Shown piece after piece: positions 13,381 through 20,630 of a stretch of 30,074 nucleotides of DNA (its first letter is position 1; every line of letters starts with the position of its first letter). The translations under genes and the position numbers were made by a program. Source of the DNA: an uncultured Azospirillum sp. (GTDB lineage Bacteria; Pseudomonadota; Alphaproteobacteria; RF32; CAG-239); NCBI GenBank assembly GCA_900538765.1, contig UQAB01000022.1, positions 1 through 30,074 on the forward strand, given 5' to 3'. The notes under the pieces are model-generated. The model worked only from the letters and a program-made list of their open reading frames with translations, searched no databases and was not told the origin of the DNA.

Positions 13381-14562
13381 TTATGCGGTGAGGTGGGCGG
13401 CGAGGAGTTTGGCGGCGTCCAGGCCGGAAGCCAGCGCTTCAACGATGGTCGAACCGCCGTTTTTGCAGTCGCCGGCATAAACAATGTTTTCGCTGTCGGT
13501 TTTTGGGGTGACGGTACTGCCGAGCGCTTTGACGATGAGAGCAAAATCCGGGCGGGGGATTAGTGTGCCGGGGATGTCTTCCAGACGGCCGTTTTTGAAG
13601 CGGGTCTTGACCGTGTGAATCGTCAGCAGCCCGTCGTCCTGCCGGGTGATTTCGGTGACTCTGGTCATGGTGGTGATGTCAATGTTATGCGTCAGCAGTT
13701 CTTCGCGGTCAGCATTGGTGACGCGCATATCCGATATTCTGCGGCGGACAAACATCTCAACATTTTCGGCGCCGTTTTGTTTGGCGGTTACGGCGCAGTC
13801 AGCGGCAACCGAACCGCCGCCGACGATGGCGACGTTGCCGTTAACGGCATATTTCTGATGATGGCGGAGATAGTCGGGGTAAGCGAGGGCGAATTCTTCA
13901 CCGTTGATGCCGAGATTGATGAAATTGCTTTCGCCTGTGGCGACAATGATGCCGTCAAAGCCCTGAGCCAAAAGGGAAGACGGATCCTGAACCGGGGTGT
14001 TCAGCCGCAGGTCGATGCGGTCGTTGCCCTCGGCCAGAAAATTCCAGTCCTTGACAATGACTTCGTGCGGCAGACGGGTTTCGGGAATAAGGTTCAGCGC
14101 GCCGCCGATTTTATCCGAGCCTTCAAAAATAACGATTTTGTATCCCTGTTTAATCAAAGCCCAAGCGGCGGCAATCCCGGCCGGGCCGGCGCCGATGACG
14201 GCGATGCGGCGGTTGTTGCAGGGCGGATATTCCGGTTGGCGGCGGTTTTCCCGGGTGCGGTATTTTTCGAGCAGCGCTGCCTGAATGCGCGGAATACGCA
14301 GCGGAGAATCGAGGTTGCCGCGGAGGCAGGACTTCATGCAGAACGTTTCGGGGCAAATCAGGCCGCAGGTTTGCCCCATAGGGTTATTGCGGCAGATAGA
14401 ATCGACAGCCAGGTCATATTCTCCTTTCAGGGCATGGGCAATGAATTCCTGCGGGCAGCAGTTGACCGGGCAGGCGCTCATGCAGGGTTTGGTTTTGCAA
14501 CCCAGACAGCGTGAAATTTCGGCTTTCAGCTGGGGATTGGAGAGATAGAGTTTTTTATCCAT
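13381..14562 (-). CDS. GltD/DPD-type FAD- and NAD(P)-dependent Fe-S oxidoreductase
   Basis: This is a 393-residue flavoprotein of the glutamate-synthase small-subunit/dihydropyrimidine-dehydrogenase superfamily. The N-terminal cysteines (C19, C22, C27, C31, with C57, C66, C70, C75, C79) match the pair of 4Fe-4S cluster motifs. GAGPAG (124-129) is the FAD dinucleotide-binding motif, GGGSVAADC (248-256) the NAD(P)H one, and VYAGDCKNGGSTIVEAL near the end closes the FAD site. It would pass electrons from NAD(P)H to a partner protein. No gltB or pyrimidine dehydrogenase gene is in the window, so the substrate is open. I chose the ATG at 14562 over a TTG at 14580; neither has a clear Shine-Dalgarno. 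Confidence 0.88.
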   Translation of the reverse strand: MDKKLYLSNPQLKAEISRCLGCKTKPCMSACPVNCCPQEFIAHALKGEYDLAVDSICRNNPMGQTCGLICPETFCMKSCLRGNLDSPLRIPRIQAALLEKYRTRENRRQPEYPPCNNRRIAVIGAGPAGIAAAWALIKQGYKIVIFEGSDKIGGALNLIPETRLPHEVIVKDWNFLAEGNDRIDLRLNTPVQDPSSLLAQGFDGIIVATGESNFINLGINGEEFALAYPDYLRHHQKYAVNGNVAIVGGGSVAADCAVTAKQNGAENVEMFVRRRISDMRVTNADREELLTHNIDITTMTRVTEITRQDDGLLTIHTVKTRFKNGRLEDIPGTLIPRPDFALIVKALGSTVTPKTDSENIVYAGDCKNGGSTIVEALASGLDAAKLLAAHLTA

Positions 14563-14660
14563 GGTTTTCTGTCGCTTCAAAAAGATGTTTCACCGTCGAC
14601 AGTTTAACGCAAAATGAATTTAAAACAATCTTAAAATGCTTTCCGGCCGGGTTATCCGCC

Positions 14661-15791
14661 TTATTTTCCCTTGAGAAAGGCTCTGACCTGCTTGAGCCGG
14701 GTTTTAAGCTCCTTGCGCTTCTGCTTGTATTTCCGGCGCTTTTTGCCGAATGTGATTTTGGACAGCAGGCGGTAACGCCAATATGTGATTTTGTTTTTGA
14801 GATAGTTTGCCGTTTCGCGGACAAGGGTTAAATCTATGGCATTGTTTGCGTTGCGGTTCCGGCTGTTCAGGTTCTTAAACAATATTTCTTCATAAAACGG
14901 CGTCATCCGCGCATAATGCCACCAGTGGTCGGAATATTCTAAATTTGGAGAGTGCCAAGGTTTAACACTACCTGCATAATGGATGATAAATGGATTTTTT
15001 TTGGCTTCTAGGTAGCTTGTTTTTATATTTTCAGGTAATTCAGATATAGAATTCATATTATTGTATTGTGTGCTGAAATTATTATGGAAGTTCCATTTTT
15101 GTGAAAAAAATATTATTTTATTTTGGCATAGGCTATTCAGGATGTCTTGGTCTACCAGAATAGGATTAAAAGATTCAGCTAATATAATTGCTTTTTCTTG
15201 TATCCTTTCTTTTTTCATTTCATTTATATTAAGCAGTAAAACACCTGCTTGAAAATAGTTTTCTGGAATAGTTAGATGTAATTGATCTCTTAAGTAAGCT
15301 TTCCATGGTGTGTTTTTTACGGGTAGATTATATTTTGTTTGGATTAGTGTTGATACATTCCATGTTGCTGCTAAAATATTGTTATTTAAATTTGTTGTAT
15401 ATAACTCTGATAAATCATGCAAAACTATAAGATCACAGTCCAGATAAATGACTTTGTCAAAGTTTTTAAATATAGTCGGTATAAATAATCTGTAATATGT
15501 TTCTTCAGAAAAGTATGTGTTTAGGTGAAATTTATGATTTTGGATTAACTTGCTGATATTTACAAAACGGATTGAAATATTTTTTGTTGTTATCATCTTT
15601 AATATAAGTTTTTTATAGATATCTGATATTGATTTTTCTAATATAACAATATCGTAATTATATTTTGCAGAAGCGTTGGCAATAATTGATTTGATTGTTA
15701 CGGCCAAGTATGAGGCATAATTATTATCAGAAGATAGTGCTACGGGAATATTGTTGCGATTAAAAGCTGGCTTAAGAATTGTATCTGGCAT
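14661..15791 (-). CDS. Glycosyltransferase family 8
   Basis: This 376-residue cytoplasmic enzyme probably transfers a hexose to a surface-glycan acceptor (LPS core type). GT8 landmarks are IPVALSSDNNYA near the start, the metal-binding D118-x-D120 in YLDCDLIVLHDL, QAGVLLLNI, DQDILN (214-219), and HYAGSVKPW (271-279). A basic C-terminal tail (KKRRKYKQKRKELKTRLKQ) may bind the membrane. It starts 4 nt after the fusion glycosyltransferase gene, with AAGGAT at that gene's stop as ribosome binding site. Most of the gene is strongly AT-rich, but the last 270 bp (14661-14930) have the base composition of the surrounding genome, suggesting a recombined end. Confidence 0.88.
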   Translation of the reverse strand: MPDTILKPAFNRNNIPVALSSDNNYASYLAVTIKSIIANASAKYNYDIVILEKSISDIYKKLILKMITTKNISIRFVNISKLIQNHKFHLNTYFSEETYYRLFIPTIFKNFDKVIYLDCDLIVLHDLSELYTTNLNNNILAATWNVSTLIQTKYNLPVKNTPWKAYLRDQLHLTIPENYFQAGVLLLNINEMKKERIQEKAIILAESFNPILVDQDILNSLCQNKIIFFSQKWNFHNNFSTQYNNMNSISELPENIKTSYLEAKKNPFIIHYAGSVKPWHSPNLEYSDHWWHYARMTPFYEEILFKNLNSRNRNANNAIDLTLVRETANYLKNKITYWRYRLLSKITFGKKRRKYKQKRKELKTRLKQVRAFLKGK

Positions 15792-15795
15792 GAGT

Positions 15796-18363
15796 TTATC
15801 CTTGAATATCGTTAATAAAGAGTTTGTTGTAGTCTATTTTGTGCATGAAATTCATATTTCCTATAGGAGATGCGTTCCATATTTTTACTTTTTTTTGTAA
15901 AAATTTTGATCCGAATTCTAAAGATTTGTACATTTGCTCTTGGTTGTGTATGCTCCATGCTTCTCTATCTTTTTCTTTTGATGTGGCTTCGTAGGCGTGA
16001 TCCTTTATTTTGTTAAAATCCAAATCTACTCCGATAAAAATTATTTCGGAAAAGCCAAGATATGCCATTATTTGCAAGGCATAGACGACTACCGTTGCTC
16101 CGCAGTATAAAGGTTTGGTTATATCAGTTTGAAAGTGTTCTGATGCAGGGCAAATTTCTCTTAAATAAGTGTCAAAGAAAATTTTATTTTTAATGTTATT
16201 TACGCAATCAATCGCAGATCTGAAAAAGTAAATATTGGAATAACTTTCATCAAGTTCTTGATATGTTTCTGCATATCCAAAAATGTCGCCGAAGACATGA
16301 AATGATGAATGTTTTAAACCTTGTGCCGCTAATTTATAACCTTTTCCGACAGTGCATGTGTATTCGTTATTCAGTTTATTTAGGTCAAGCTTTTTTAATG
16401 AAGGGGAACCTCCTATAATAAAACATCTTTTTCCTTTAAATTTGTTTTTCAGTTTTTTTATGGCGGTTATATTTTTTTTAGTTTGAGCCGTGCTTAAAAT
16501 TTCTTTTTTTATGAAAAAGAAAGGAATTCCCAAAAATTTGAATATTTTGTAAAAGCCTTTTTGTTTTATGGAAAGGCAAAGAAAGTTTAGGCGTGTTTGA
16601 GATGTTTTTAAAATACAAAGTCCAAATAAATATATTTTTTTACATGCCGGAAATATTGATATTTTTAGAATTTTAATTCCGAAAAAGCTTATTTGGGTAT
16701 TTTTTACTGTTTTTTTGATTTTTAAAACTGGAATTCCCAATAAATGCAATACCTCAGTGTATTCGTTATTTTCTTTTCTTTTTTTATGGAAATATAAAAA
16801 TTTAATATTAAGCAGTGAAACAAAGAGTTTATGTTCTTTGTTTGATTTAATATTGCAATATCCGTTTTTTTTCTTGTTTTGGGTATGAAATTTGATTTCC
16901 TTTTTTATAAATTTTATAATTTTCATAGCATATGTTTTTGCTTGGTATGTAGTGTTATATTTAGGATTGTACCATTGGGTATTGTCTTTGTACGGAGATT
17001 GAATTTGACAATGGATAATCTGTGGGTTTAATCCTTTCAGTTTGTTCCATTGATCAATTACAATCAGTTTGAATGGTTTTTCTCTTCTTTTGTTTTTTAG
17101 CAAATTATATAATATATTTATGTTTTCGCTATCTGAACTTGCTTTTAAAATAAAGAAAATTGGAGCGGGTGAGAGCATTAAATTTTTGAAATTATAAATT
17201 CTTTTATCTATACGCTCTTTGAAGGTGTTGTAAGAATCTTGACAGTCTTTGTCTTTATTATAATAAAATCCGTTTTCTTCATCAATCCAATATCCTCTCT
17301 CCTTGGAAAAGGTGAAAGTGGTGTAAAATTTATCAAAATTTCTTTTTATTGTATTGATGACTCCTTTTAAATTTACATAACAGTCGTCAAAAGGGGTTTT
17401 ATTTTGTTCTGTTATTTGATAAACTTTAGCTTCTGTTAAATATTCCTGAACCATTTGATCGCATCCCAAAGAAATTATGCCGATTTTTTCAGGATATAGA
17501 TTATCGTTGTTGACGATATCGACAGGCATCATCTCCGGAATTTTGTAAGACCAAGGTGTTTTCTTTAAATATTTTAAGTATGTGTCTTTGTATGGATGCG
17601 TTGACGTTTTATTCCATGGTTTTTCAGGGCCGACAAAATGTATGATTACAGGGTGTTTTACGGATTGAGTATAATCAGCGTCATCAAGTGGCTGCTTTCC
17701 GCCATAAGATTCAAAATGGAACAGGTGATACATATTCCATTTGTAGCTAATCAGTTTAATCTTTTTATGAAAACAGTAGTTGATAAAGTCCTGATCTCCT
17801 GTTTGAGCTTCAATTTTTCCGATTTGTTTTAATATTTTTTCAAAATAGTTGTATGTTCTTAATTTTGTGCAGTTTATAATTATGACGCCAGCGTTAATGT
17901 ATTCATATTTGCTGTTATAACCATGTTTTAAAACCAGCATTTTAGAGTTTGCATCTTTTACTCCGGCGAAGTAATAATCAGTTACATCTATTTCATTTAA
18001 GGCTGAAATGTCAGAAAGCACGACTAAATCGGAATCTAAATAAATCATTTTATCTAAATGAGGAAATAATAAAGGTATTAGCAATCTGTTATATGTTGCT
18101 AAAGATAAATGTGAATGCATTTTAACCGATTTGAACGAAGATAATGTTTTTTCATCTATATCTATGTAATCGATTTTGCAGTTTTTTATTTTTTTTAATT
18201 TATTGAATTTTTTTTTATTTTCAGAAGACAGCCGGGTGGATAATATATAAAAATGATAGCTATCCCTGTTTTTGGCGTTTGACAGGATTGAGGCGACGAC
18301 AACCGCGGTATGATGTATATAATTGTCGTCTGTAGACAGGCATATGTTGATATCTTTTTCCAT
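15796..18363 (-). CDS. Three-part fusion: GT8, DUF1796-like, DUF115/MptE-like
   Basis: This is an 855-residue protein. Residues 1-270 are a GT8 glycosyltransferase (CLSTDDNYIHHTAV, D110-x-D112 in YLDSDLVVL, DQDFIN, HFVGPEKPW). About 295-480 resemble DUF1796 putative papain-like proteins (GIISLGCDQMVQEYL, TPFDDCYVNLKGVINTIKRN), although the usual Cys position is shifted. About 535-625 hold degenerate repeats of the type LLGIPVLKIKK, FFGIKILKI, FLGIPFFFIKK. About 640-855 match DUF115/MptE-like proteins (CFIIGGSPSLKKLDLNKLNN, YCGATVVVYALQIMAYLGF, IFIGVDLDF), seen in surface-glycan and flagellin modification. It is strongly AT-rich. AGGAG precedes the ATG and the gene follows the recombinase-like gene by 9 nt, so the three genes are probably one surface-glycan operon. 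Confidence 0.82.
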   Translation of the reverse strand: MEKDINICLSTDDNYIHHTAVVVASILSNAKNRDSYHFYILSTRLSSENKKKFNKLKKIKNCKIDYIDIDEKTLSSFKSVKMHSHLSLATYNRLLIPLLFPHLDKMIYLDSDLVVLSDISALNEIDVTDYYFAGVKDANSKMLVLKHGYNSKYEYINAGVIIINCTKLRTYNYFEKILKQIGKIEAQTGDQDFINYCFHKKIKLISYKWNMYHLFHFESYGGKQPLDDADYTQSVKHPVIIHFVGPEKPWNKTSTHPYKDTYLKYLKKTPWSYKIPEMMPVDIVNNDNLYPEKIGIISLGCDQMVQEYLTEAKVYQITEQNKTPFDDCYVNLKGVINTIKRNFDKFYTTFTFSKERGYWIDEENGFYYNKDKDCQDSYNTFKERIDKRIYNFKNLMLSPAPIFFILKASSDSENINILYNLLKNKRREKPFKLIVIDQWNKLKGLNPQIIHCQIQSPYKDNTQWYNPKYNTTYQAKTYAMKIIKFIKKEIKFHTQNKKKNGYCNIKSNKEHKLFVSLLNIKFLYFHKKRKENNEYTEVLHLLGIPVLKIKKTVKNTQISFFGIKILKISIFPACKKIYLFGLCILKTSQTRLNFLCLSIKQKGFYKIFKFLGIPFFFIKKEILSTAQTKKNITAIKKLKNKFKGKRCFIIGGSPSLKKLDLNKLNNEYTCTVGKGYKLAAQGLKHSSFHVFGDIFGYAETYQELDESYSNIYFFRSAIDCVNNIKNKIFFDTYLREICPASEHFQTDITKPLYCGATVVVYALQIMAYLGFSEIIFIGVDLDFNKIKDHAYEATSKEKDREAWSIHNQEQMYKSLEFGSKFLQKKVKIWNASPIGNMNFMHKIDYNKLFINDIQG

Positions 18364-18372
18364 TTGCTCCTC

Positions 18373-18945
18373 TCAGTAATTGAGTTGTTTATTTTTCAAA
18401 AAATTATACAGTGTTGTGCGGCTGACGTTGAGGCGGGCGGAAATTTCCCGGCGGGACAGGCCGCGGGACAGCAGGTCGCGTATCTCTTCTTCCCGGCCGT
18501 CGAGGCGTTTGGCAACAATCGCATTTTTTGTCCGACCGAGCCTCATGCCAGAGGCTTTCTTTTGCGCCAAGGCCCGGCTGGTGGTGACCGAAATTAATGA
18601 TTTTCTTACCGCCAGAGCCAGCGCCATGCCTTCCAGGACAAGGGCGCCCGCCGCGTCCGGCCGTATCTCGCAGTCTTCCGCCGCCGACAAAACCGTAATG
18701 CCGCTGTCCAGAAAGCTTTTCAGGTTGTCATGTATCTGGGACAAAGAACCGCCCAGGCCGGCCATACCCGCGACAACGAGCATATCCCCGGGGTGAAGCG
18801 CCTCCCTGTTCAGAAGCCTGATGTCGGAATAACTCAGCATTATGTCCGGCGTCAGGCCGCGTCGTCCCAGACAGTCCATAATCAGGTTATGCTGGCGGGT
18901 CAGCTCTTGCCGGTCTTCGGTTATTTTGATATAGGTTACAAGCAT
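18373..18945 (-). CDS. Serine-recombinase-like protein lacking catalytic residues, with HTH
   Basis: This is a 190-residue protein with resolvase architecture: an N-terminal catalytic-fold domain (about 1-140) and a C-terminal HTH_7-type helix-turn-helix (about 147-185, REEEIRDLLSRGLSRREISA, then RLNVSRTTLYNFLK). At the positions of the nucleophile motif (usually Y-x-R-V-S) it has YIKIT, and in place of the conserved DRLGRS it has MAGLGGS. The Ser and both Arg residues therefore appear to be missing and the protein should not cut DNA. I infer a DNA-binding regulator derived from a recombinase. Its GC content is normal, unlike the AT-rich glycosyltransferases it precedes by 9 nt. An ATCGGTCATTT site lies 26 bp before its ATG. 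The Shine-Dalgarno is weak. Confidence 0.72.
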   Translation of the reverse strand: MLVTYIKITEDRQELTRQHNLIMDCLGRRGLTPDIMLSYSDIRLLNREALHPGDMLVVAGMAGLGGSLSQIHDNLKSFLDSGITVLSAAEDCEIRPDAAGALVLEGMALALAVRKSLISVTTSRALAQKKASGMRLGRTKNAIVAKRLDGREEEIRDLLSRGLSRREISARLNVSRTTLYNFLKNKQLNY

Positions 18946-18970
18946 TTTTCACGTTACACCGTTAATGATT

Positions 18971-19075
18971 ATCGGTCATTTTTCGCAACCATAAAACGCA
19001 GTTTTAAATTCAAGATTTTACAATCATTCTTGACTATTATTTTTCTTTAATATATGTTTCTCATAAATGACCGAT
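18971..19075. promoter_or_regulatory. Inverted pair of ATCGGTCATTT sites
   Basis: ATCGGTCATTT (18971-18981) and its exact complement AAATGACCGAT (19065-19075) bracket the divergent intergenic region between the recombinase-like gene and the sigma operon. They could be binding sites of the recombinase-like protein or relics of recombination sites. Confidence 0.5.
19030..19058 (+). promoter_or_regulatory. Sigma-70-like promoter in front of a leader terminator
   Basis: TTGACT (19030-19035) and TATGTT (19053-19058) are 17 nt apart. The predicted start is near 19065, so a transcript would run straight into the terminator at 19092-19130. Confidence 0.45.
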
Positions 19076-19091
19076 TTAGGTTTACATAACG

Positions 19092-19130
19092 AAAAACAGG
19101 CGCTTCCCCGCGGAATTGCCTGTTTTTTTT
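19092..19130 (+). terminator. Leader terminator or attenuator upstream of the sigma operon
   Basis: AAAAACAGGC (19092-19101) pairs with GCCTGTTTTT (19118-19127) around a 16-nt loop, and T continues to 19130. It lies between a plausible sigma-70 promoter and the ECF-type promoter, so it either ends a short RNA of about 65 nt or insulates and attenuates the operon. Confidence 0.75.
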
Positions 19131-19158
19131 GTGGGGCGAAATTTTTTTATAAAAAAAA

Positions 19159-19184
19159 TGAACCTTATGTTAAGAGGTTTCGTT
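19159..19184 (+). promoter_or_regulatory. Candidate ECF-sigma autoregulatory promoter
   Basis: TGAACC (19159-19164), 16 nt, then CGTT (19181-19184) fits the GGAAC-N16/17-CGTT pattern of many alphaproteobacterial ECF promoters. It lies 24 nt before the first ATG of the sigma operon, the expected place for self-activation. Confidence 0.5.
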
Positions 19185-19207
19185 TTAGTCTGTGTACGGA
19201 GGATAAA

Positions 19208-19459
19208 ATGGACGATATTTCTGCATTGATTAAAGAAGCAAAGCCGTTGTATTTTGCCCGCAAAAGACGAAATAATTTTATTAAATGCGGGGTGGCGGTG
19301 TTGTTTTGCGCCGTGATGATGAATATATTTACAACGACGAGCTATACTTATGTCTTTAATGACGAGTGGGCTCAGGCCGTTGACAGCGCCGCACAGGGGT
19401 CGGTTATTGCCGACATGGGGCTGCCGACAGATGATTACGGTTTGCTGATGGTTGTCTGA
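19208..19459 (+). CDS. Small single-pass membrane protein, putative anti-sigma factor
   Basis: This is an 83-residue protein: a cytoplasmic N-terminus (MDDISALIKEAKPLYFARKR), one membrane helix at about 24-43 (FIKCGVAVLFCAVMMNIF), and a short acidic periplasmic tail. The ATG at 19208 has GGAGG 6 nt upstream. A longer in-frame start at 19067 would run through the terminator and is rejected. The stop overlaps the start of the sigma factor by 1 nt (TGATG), indicating coupled translation. Small one-helix proteins encoded with ECF sigma factors, such as CnrY, act as anti-sigma factors. Size, topology and coupling point that way, but I see no sequence signature that proves it. Confidence 0.7.
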   Translation: MDDISALIKEAKPLYFARKRRNNFIKCGVAVLFCAVMMNIFTTTSYTYVFNDEWAQAVDSAAQGSVIADMGLPTDDYGLLMVV

Positions 19460-19953
19460 TGAAGAAAATTATTGCGGAAAACCGGAGCAGAATCCGGGCA
19501 ATTATTAAAAAACTTACCGGTTCGTATAATGAAGATATCGAACAGGAGGTTTATATCAAGACCTGGCGCAATCTGGACAACTATAAGGAAAACGGCAAGT
19601 TTAAACAATGGATCAGCGCGCTGACGGCGAATGTCTGCCGGGATTATTTCCGCTCCAGGCAATATAAAATCGGTGAGGCGCAGGTCAATGACGAAGAGAT
19701 TTTGGAGGCTGCCGCTGTTTGCGGAAAGCAGGAGGAGAGGCTTGACGCCAGGCAGCGCCAAAAGGCAATTTTGAAAGCTGTGGACAATCTTCCCCGGAAG
19801 ATGAGGCAGGTTGTGGTGTTGTTTGAGTTTGAGGAACTCAGCTACGAACAGATTTCAAAAAAGACCGGACTACCTGTCGGGACGATTAAATCAAGGTTAT
19901 TTAACGCCCGGAAAATTTTGAGCGAAGAACTTAAATTTCTTAAAGGAGAATAA
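19459..19953 (+). CDS. ECF-type RNA polymerase sigma factor
   Basis: This is a 164-residue sigma-70-family protein of the two-domain ECF class. Region 2 covers about 20-68 (YNEDIEQEVYIKTWRNLDNY, FKQWISALTANVCRDYFRSR), and region 4 about 95-155 (LPRKMRQVVVLFEFEELSYE, QISKKTGLPVGTIKSRLFNA). It would direct RNA polymerase to a small stress regulon. It is translationally coupled to the membrane protein upstream and is followed 2 nt later by a periplasmic His-rich protein. The gene order anti-sigma, sigma, sensor-like protein suggests release of the sigma factor by an envelope or metal signal. Confidence 0.9.
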   Translation: MKKIIAENRSRIRAIIKKLTGSYNEDIEQEVYIKTWRNLDNYKENGKFKQWISALTANVCRDYFRSRQYKIGEAQVNDEEILEAAAVCGKQEERLDARQRQKAILKAVDNLPRKMRQVVVLFEFEELSYEQISKKTGLPVGTIKSRLFNARKILSEELKFLKGE

Positions 19954-19955
19954 AT

Positions 19956-20510
19956 ATGAACAAAAATTTACTGATGTTGTTTTGTGCAACTTCCCTGACT
20001 TTGGGCGCTGTTGCGGCCAACGCGCAGGAAGCCGACAGAATGCCCCCGCCGCCTCCGCCGCATGAAGATATGGCGCCGATGCCGCCGCGTGACGGAATGT
20101 TTGACGCGAAAAAGTTTGAAGAAAAAATGCGCAAAAGAGAAGCCAAGATGGACAAGAAGATGGCCGAAGAGCTGAACCTGACCAAAGAGCAGCAGGAGCA
20201 GGCCAAGAAAATCCGTGAAGAAGGTCGCGAGAAAATGAAGCCGCTGATGGAAAAGATGAAGGAAACCAGAGAGCAGATGGATGAAGTCAGAACCGAAAAC
20301 ATGAAAGCTTTTGAGGAAATTCTGACGCCGGAACAGAAGGCCGAATTTGATAAAATCAAAGCCGAGAAAAGGGCGCGCTTTGACAAGAAGCATCACAAAG
20401 GCGAAAAAATGAAAAAAGGCATGAAACATCATGATGGCGAGAAAGTCAAGAAAGATAAAAAGCATCATGATGGTGAATATAAAAAAGAAAAGAAGCACCA
20501 TAAGGAATAA
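19956..20510 (+). CDS. Periplasmic Spy/CpxP-like protein with His-rich tail
   Basis: This is a 184-residue exported protein. The signal peptide (MNKNLLMLFCATSLTLGAVA, ending ANA before QEAD) is followed by a proline tract (PPPPPPHEDMAPMPP). A helical, charged domain carries two LTxxQ-like motifs (LTKEQQEQAKKI and ILTPEQKAEFDKI), the hallmark of Spy, CpxP, ZraP and CnrX-type proteins. The last 40 residues contain four HH pairs in a lysine-rich context (HHKG, HHDG, HHDG, HHKE) and could bind metal ions. AAAGGAG lies 7 nt before the ATG. As third gene of the ECF operon it may sense metal or unfolded protein and signal to the membrane protein, or simply be the protective product of the response. 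Confidence 0.8.
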   Translation: MNKNLLMLFCATSLTLGAVAANAQEADRMPPPPPPHEDMAPMPPRDGMFDAKKFEEKMRKREAKMDKKMAEELNLTKEQQEQAKKIREEGREKMKPLMEKMKETREQMDEVRTENMKAFEEILTPEQKAEFDKIKAEKRARFDKKHHKGEKMKKGMKHHDGEKVKKDKKHHDGEYKKEKKHHKE

Positions 20511-20522
20511 GTTTTTGCTTTT

Positions 20523-20560
20523 ATAATCATCCTCTCCCTGTTTGGGGAGAGGATGATTAT
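20523..20560. terminator. 16-bp perfect hairpin after the sigma operon
   Basis: 20523-20538 and 20545-20560 are exact reverse complements (ATAATCATCCTCTCCC and its complement) around a 6-nt loop. There is no T-run, so termination would be poor. It may be a REP-type element protecting the mRNA end. Confidence 0.6.
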
Positions 20561-20562
20561 TG

Positions 20563-20590
20563 TTGACATTTTGTCTAAATAGTGTAGGGT
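20563..20590 (+). promoter_or_regulatory. Promoter of the first tandem paralogue
   Basis: TTGACA (20563-20568), 16 nt, then TAGGGT (20585-20590). The same block TTGACATTTTGTCTAAAT precedes the second paralogue, where the -10 is TAGAGT. Confidence 0.6.
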
Positions 20591-20630
20591 GAAGCGGAAA
20601 ATTTATTATTGTAAAACTAAAAATATTATT

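Noticed and set aside
13615..14514. Open frame of 299 codons antisense to the GltD-type gene
   Set aside because: The minus strand carries ordered Fe-S, FAD and NAD(P) motifs; the plus-strand frame shows no family features.
19067..19207. N-terminal extension of the small membrane protein to the ATG at 19067
   Set aside because: It would translate through the terminator hairpin and the ECF-type promoter, whereas the ATG at 19208 has GGAGG at ideal spacing.
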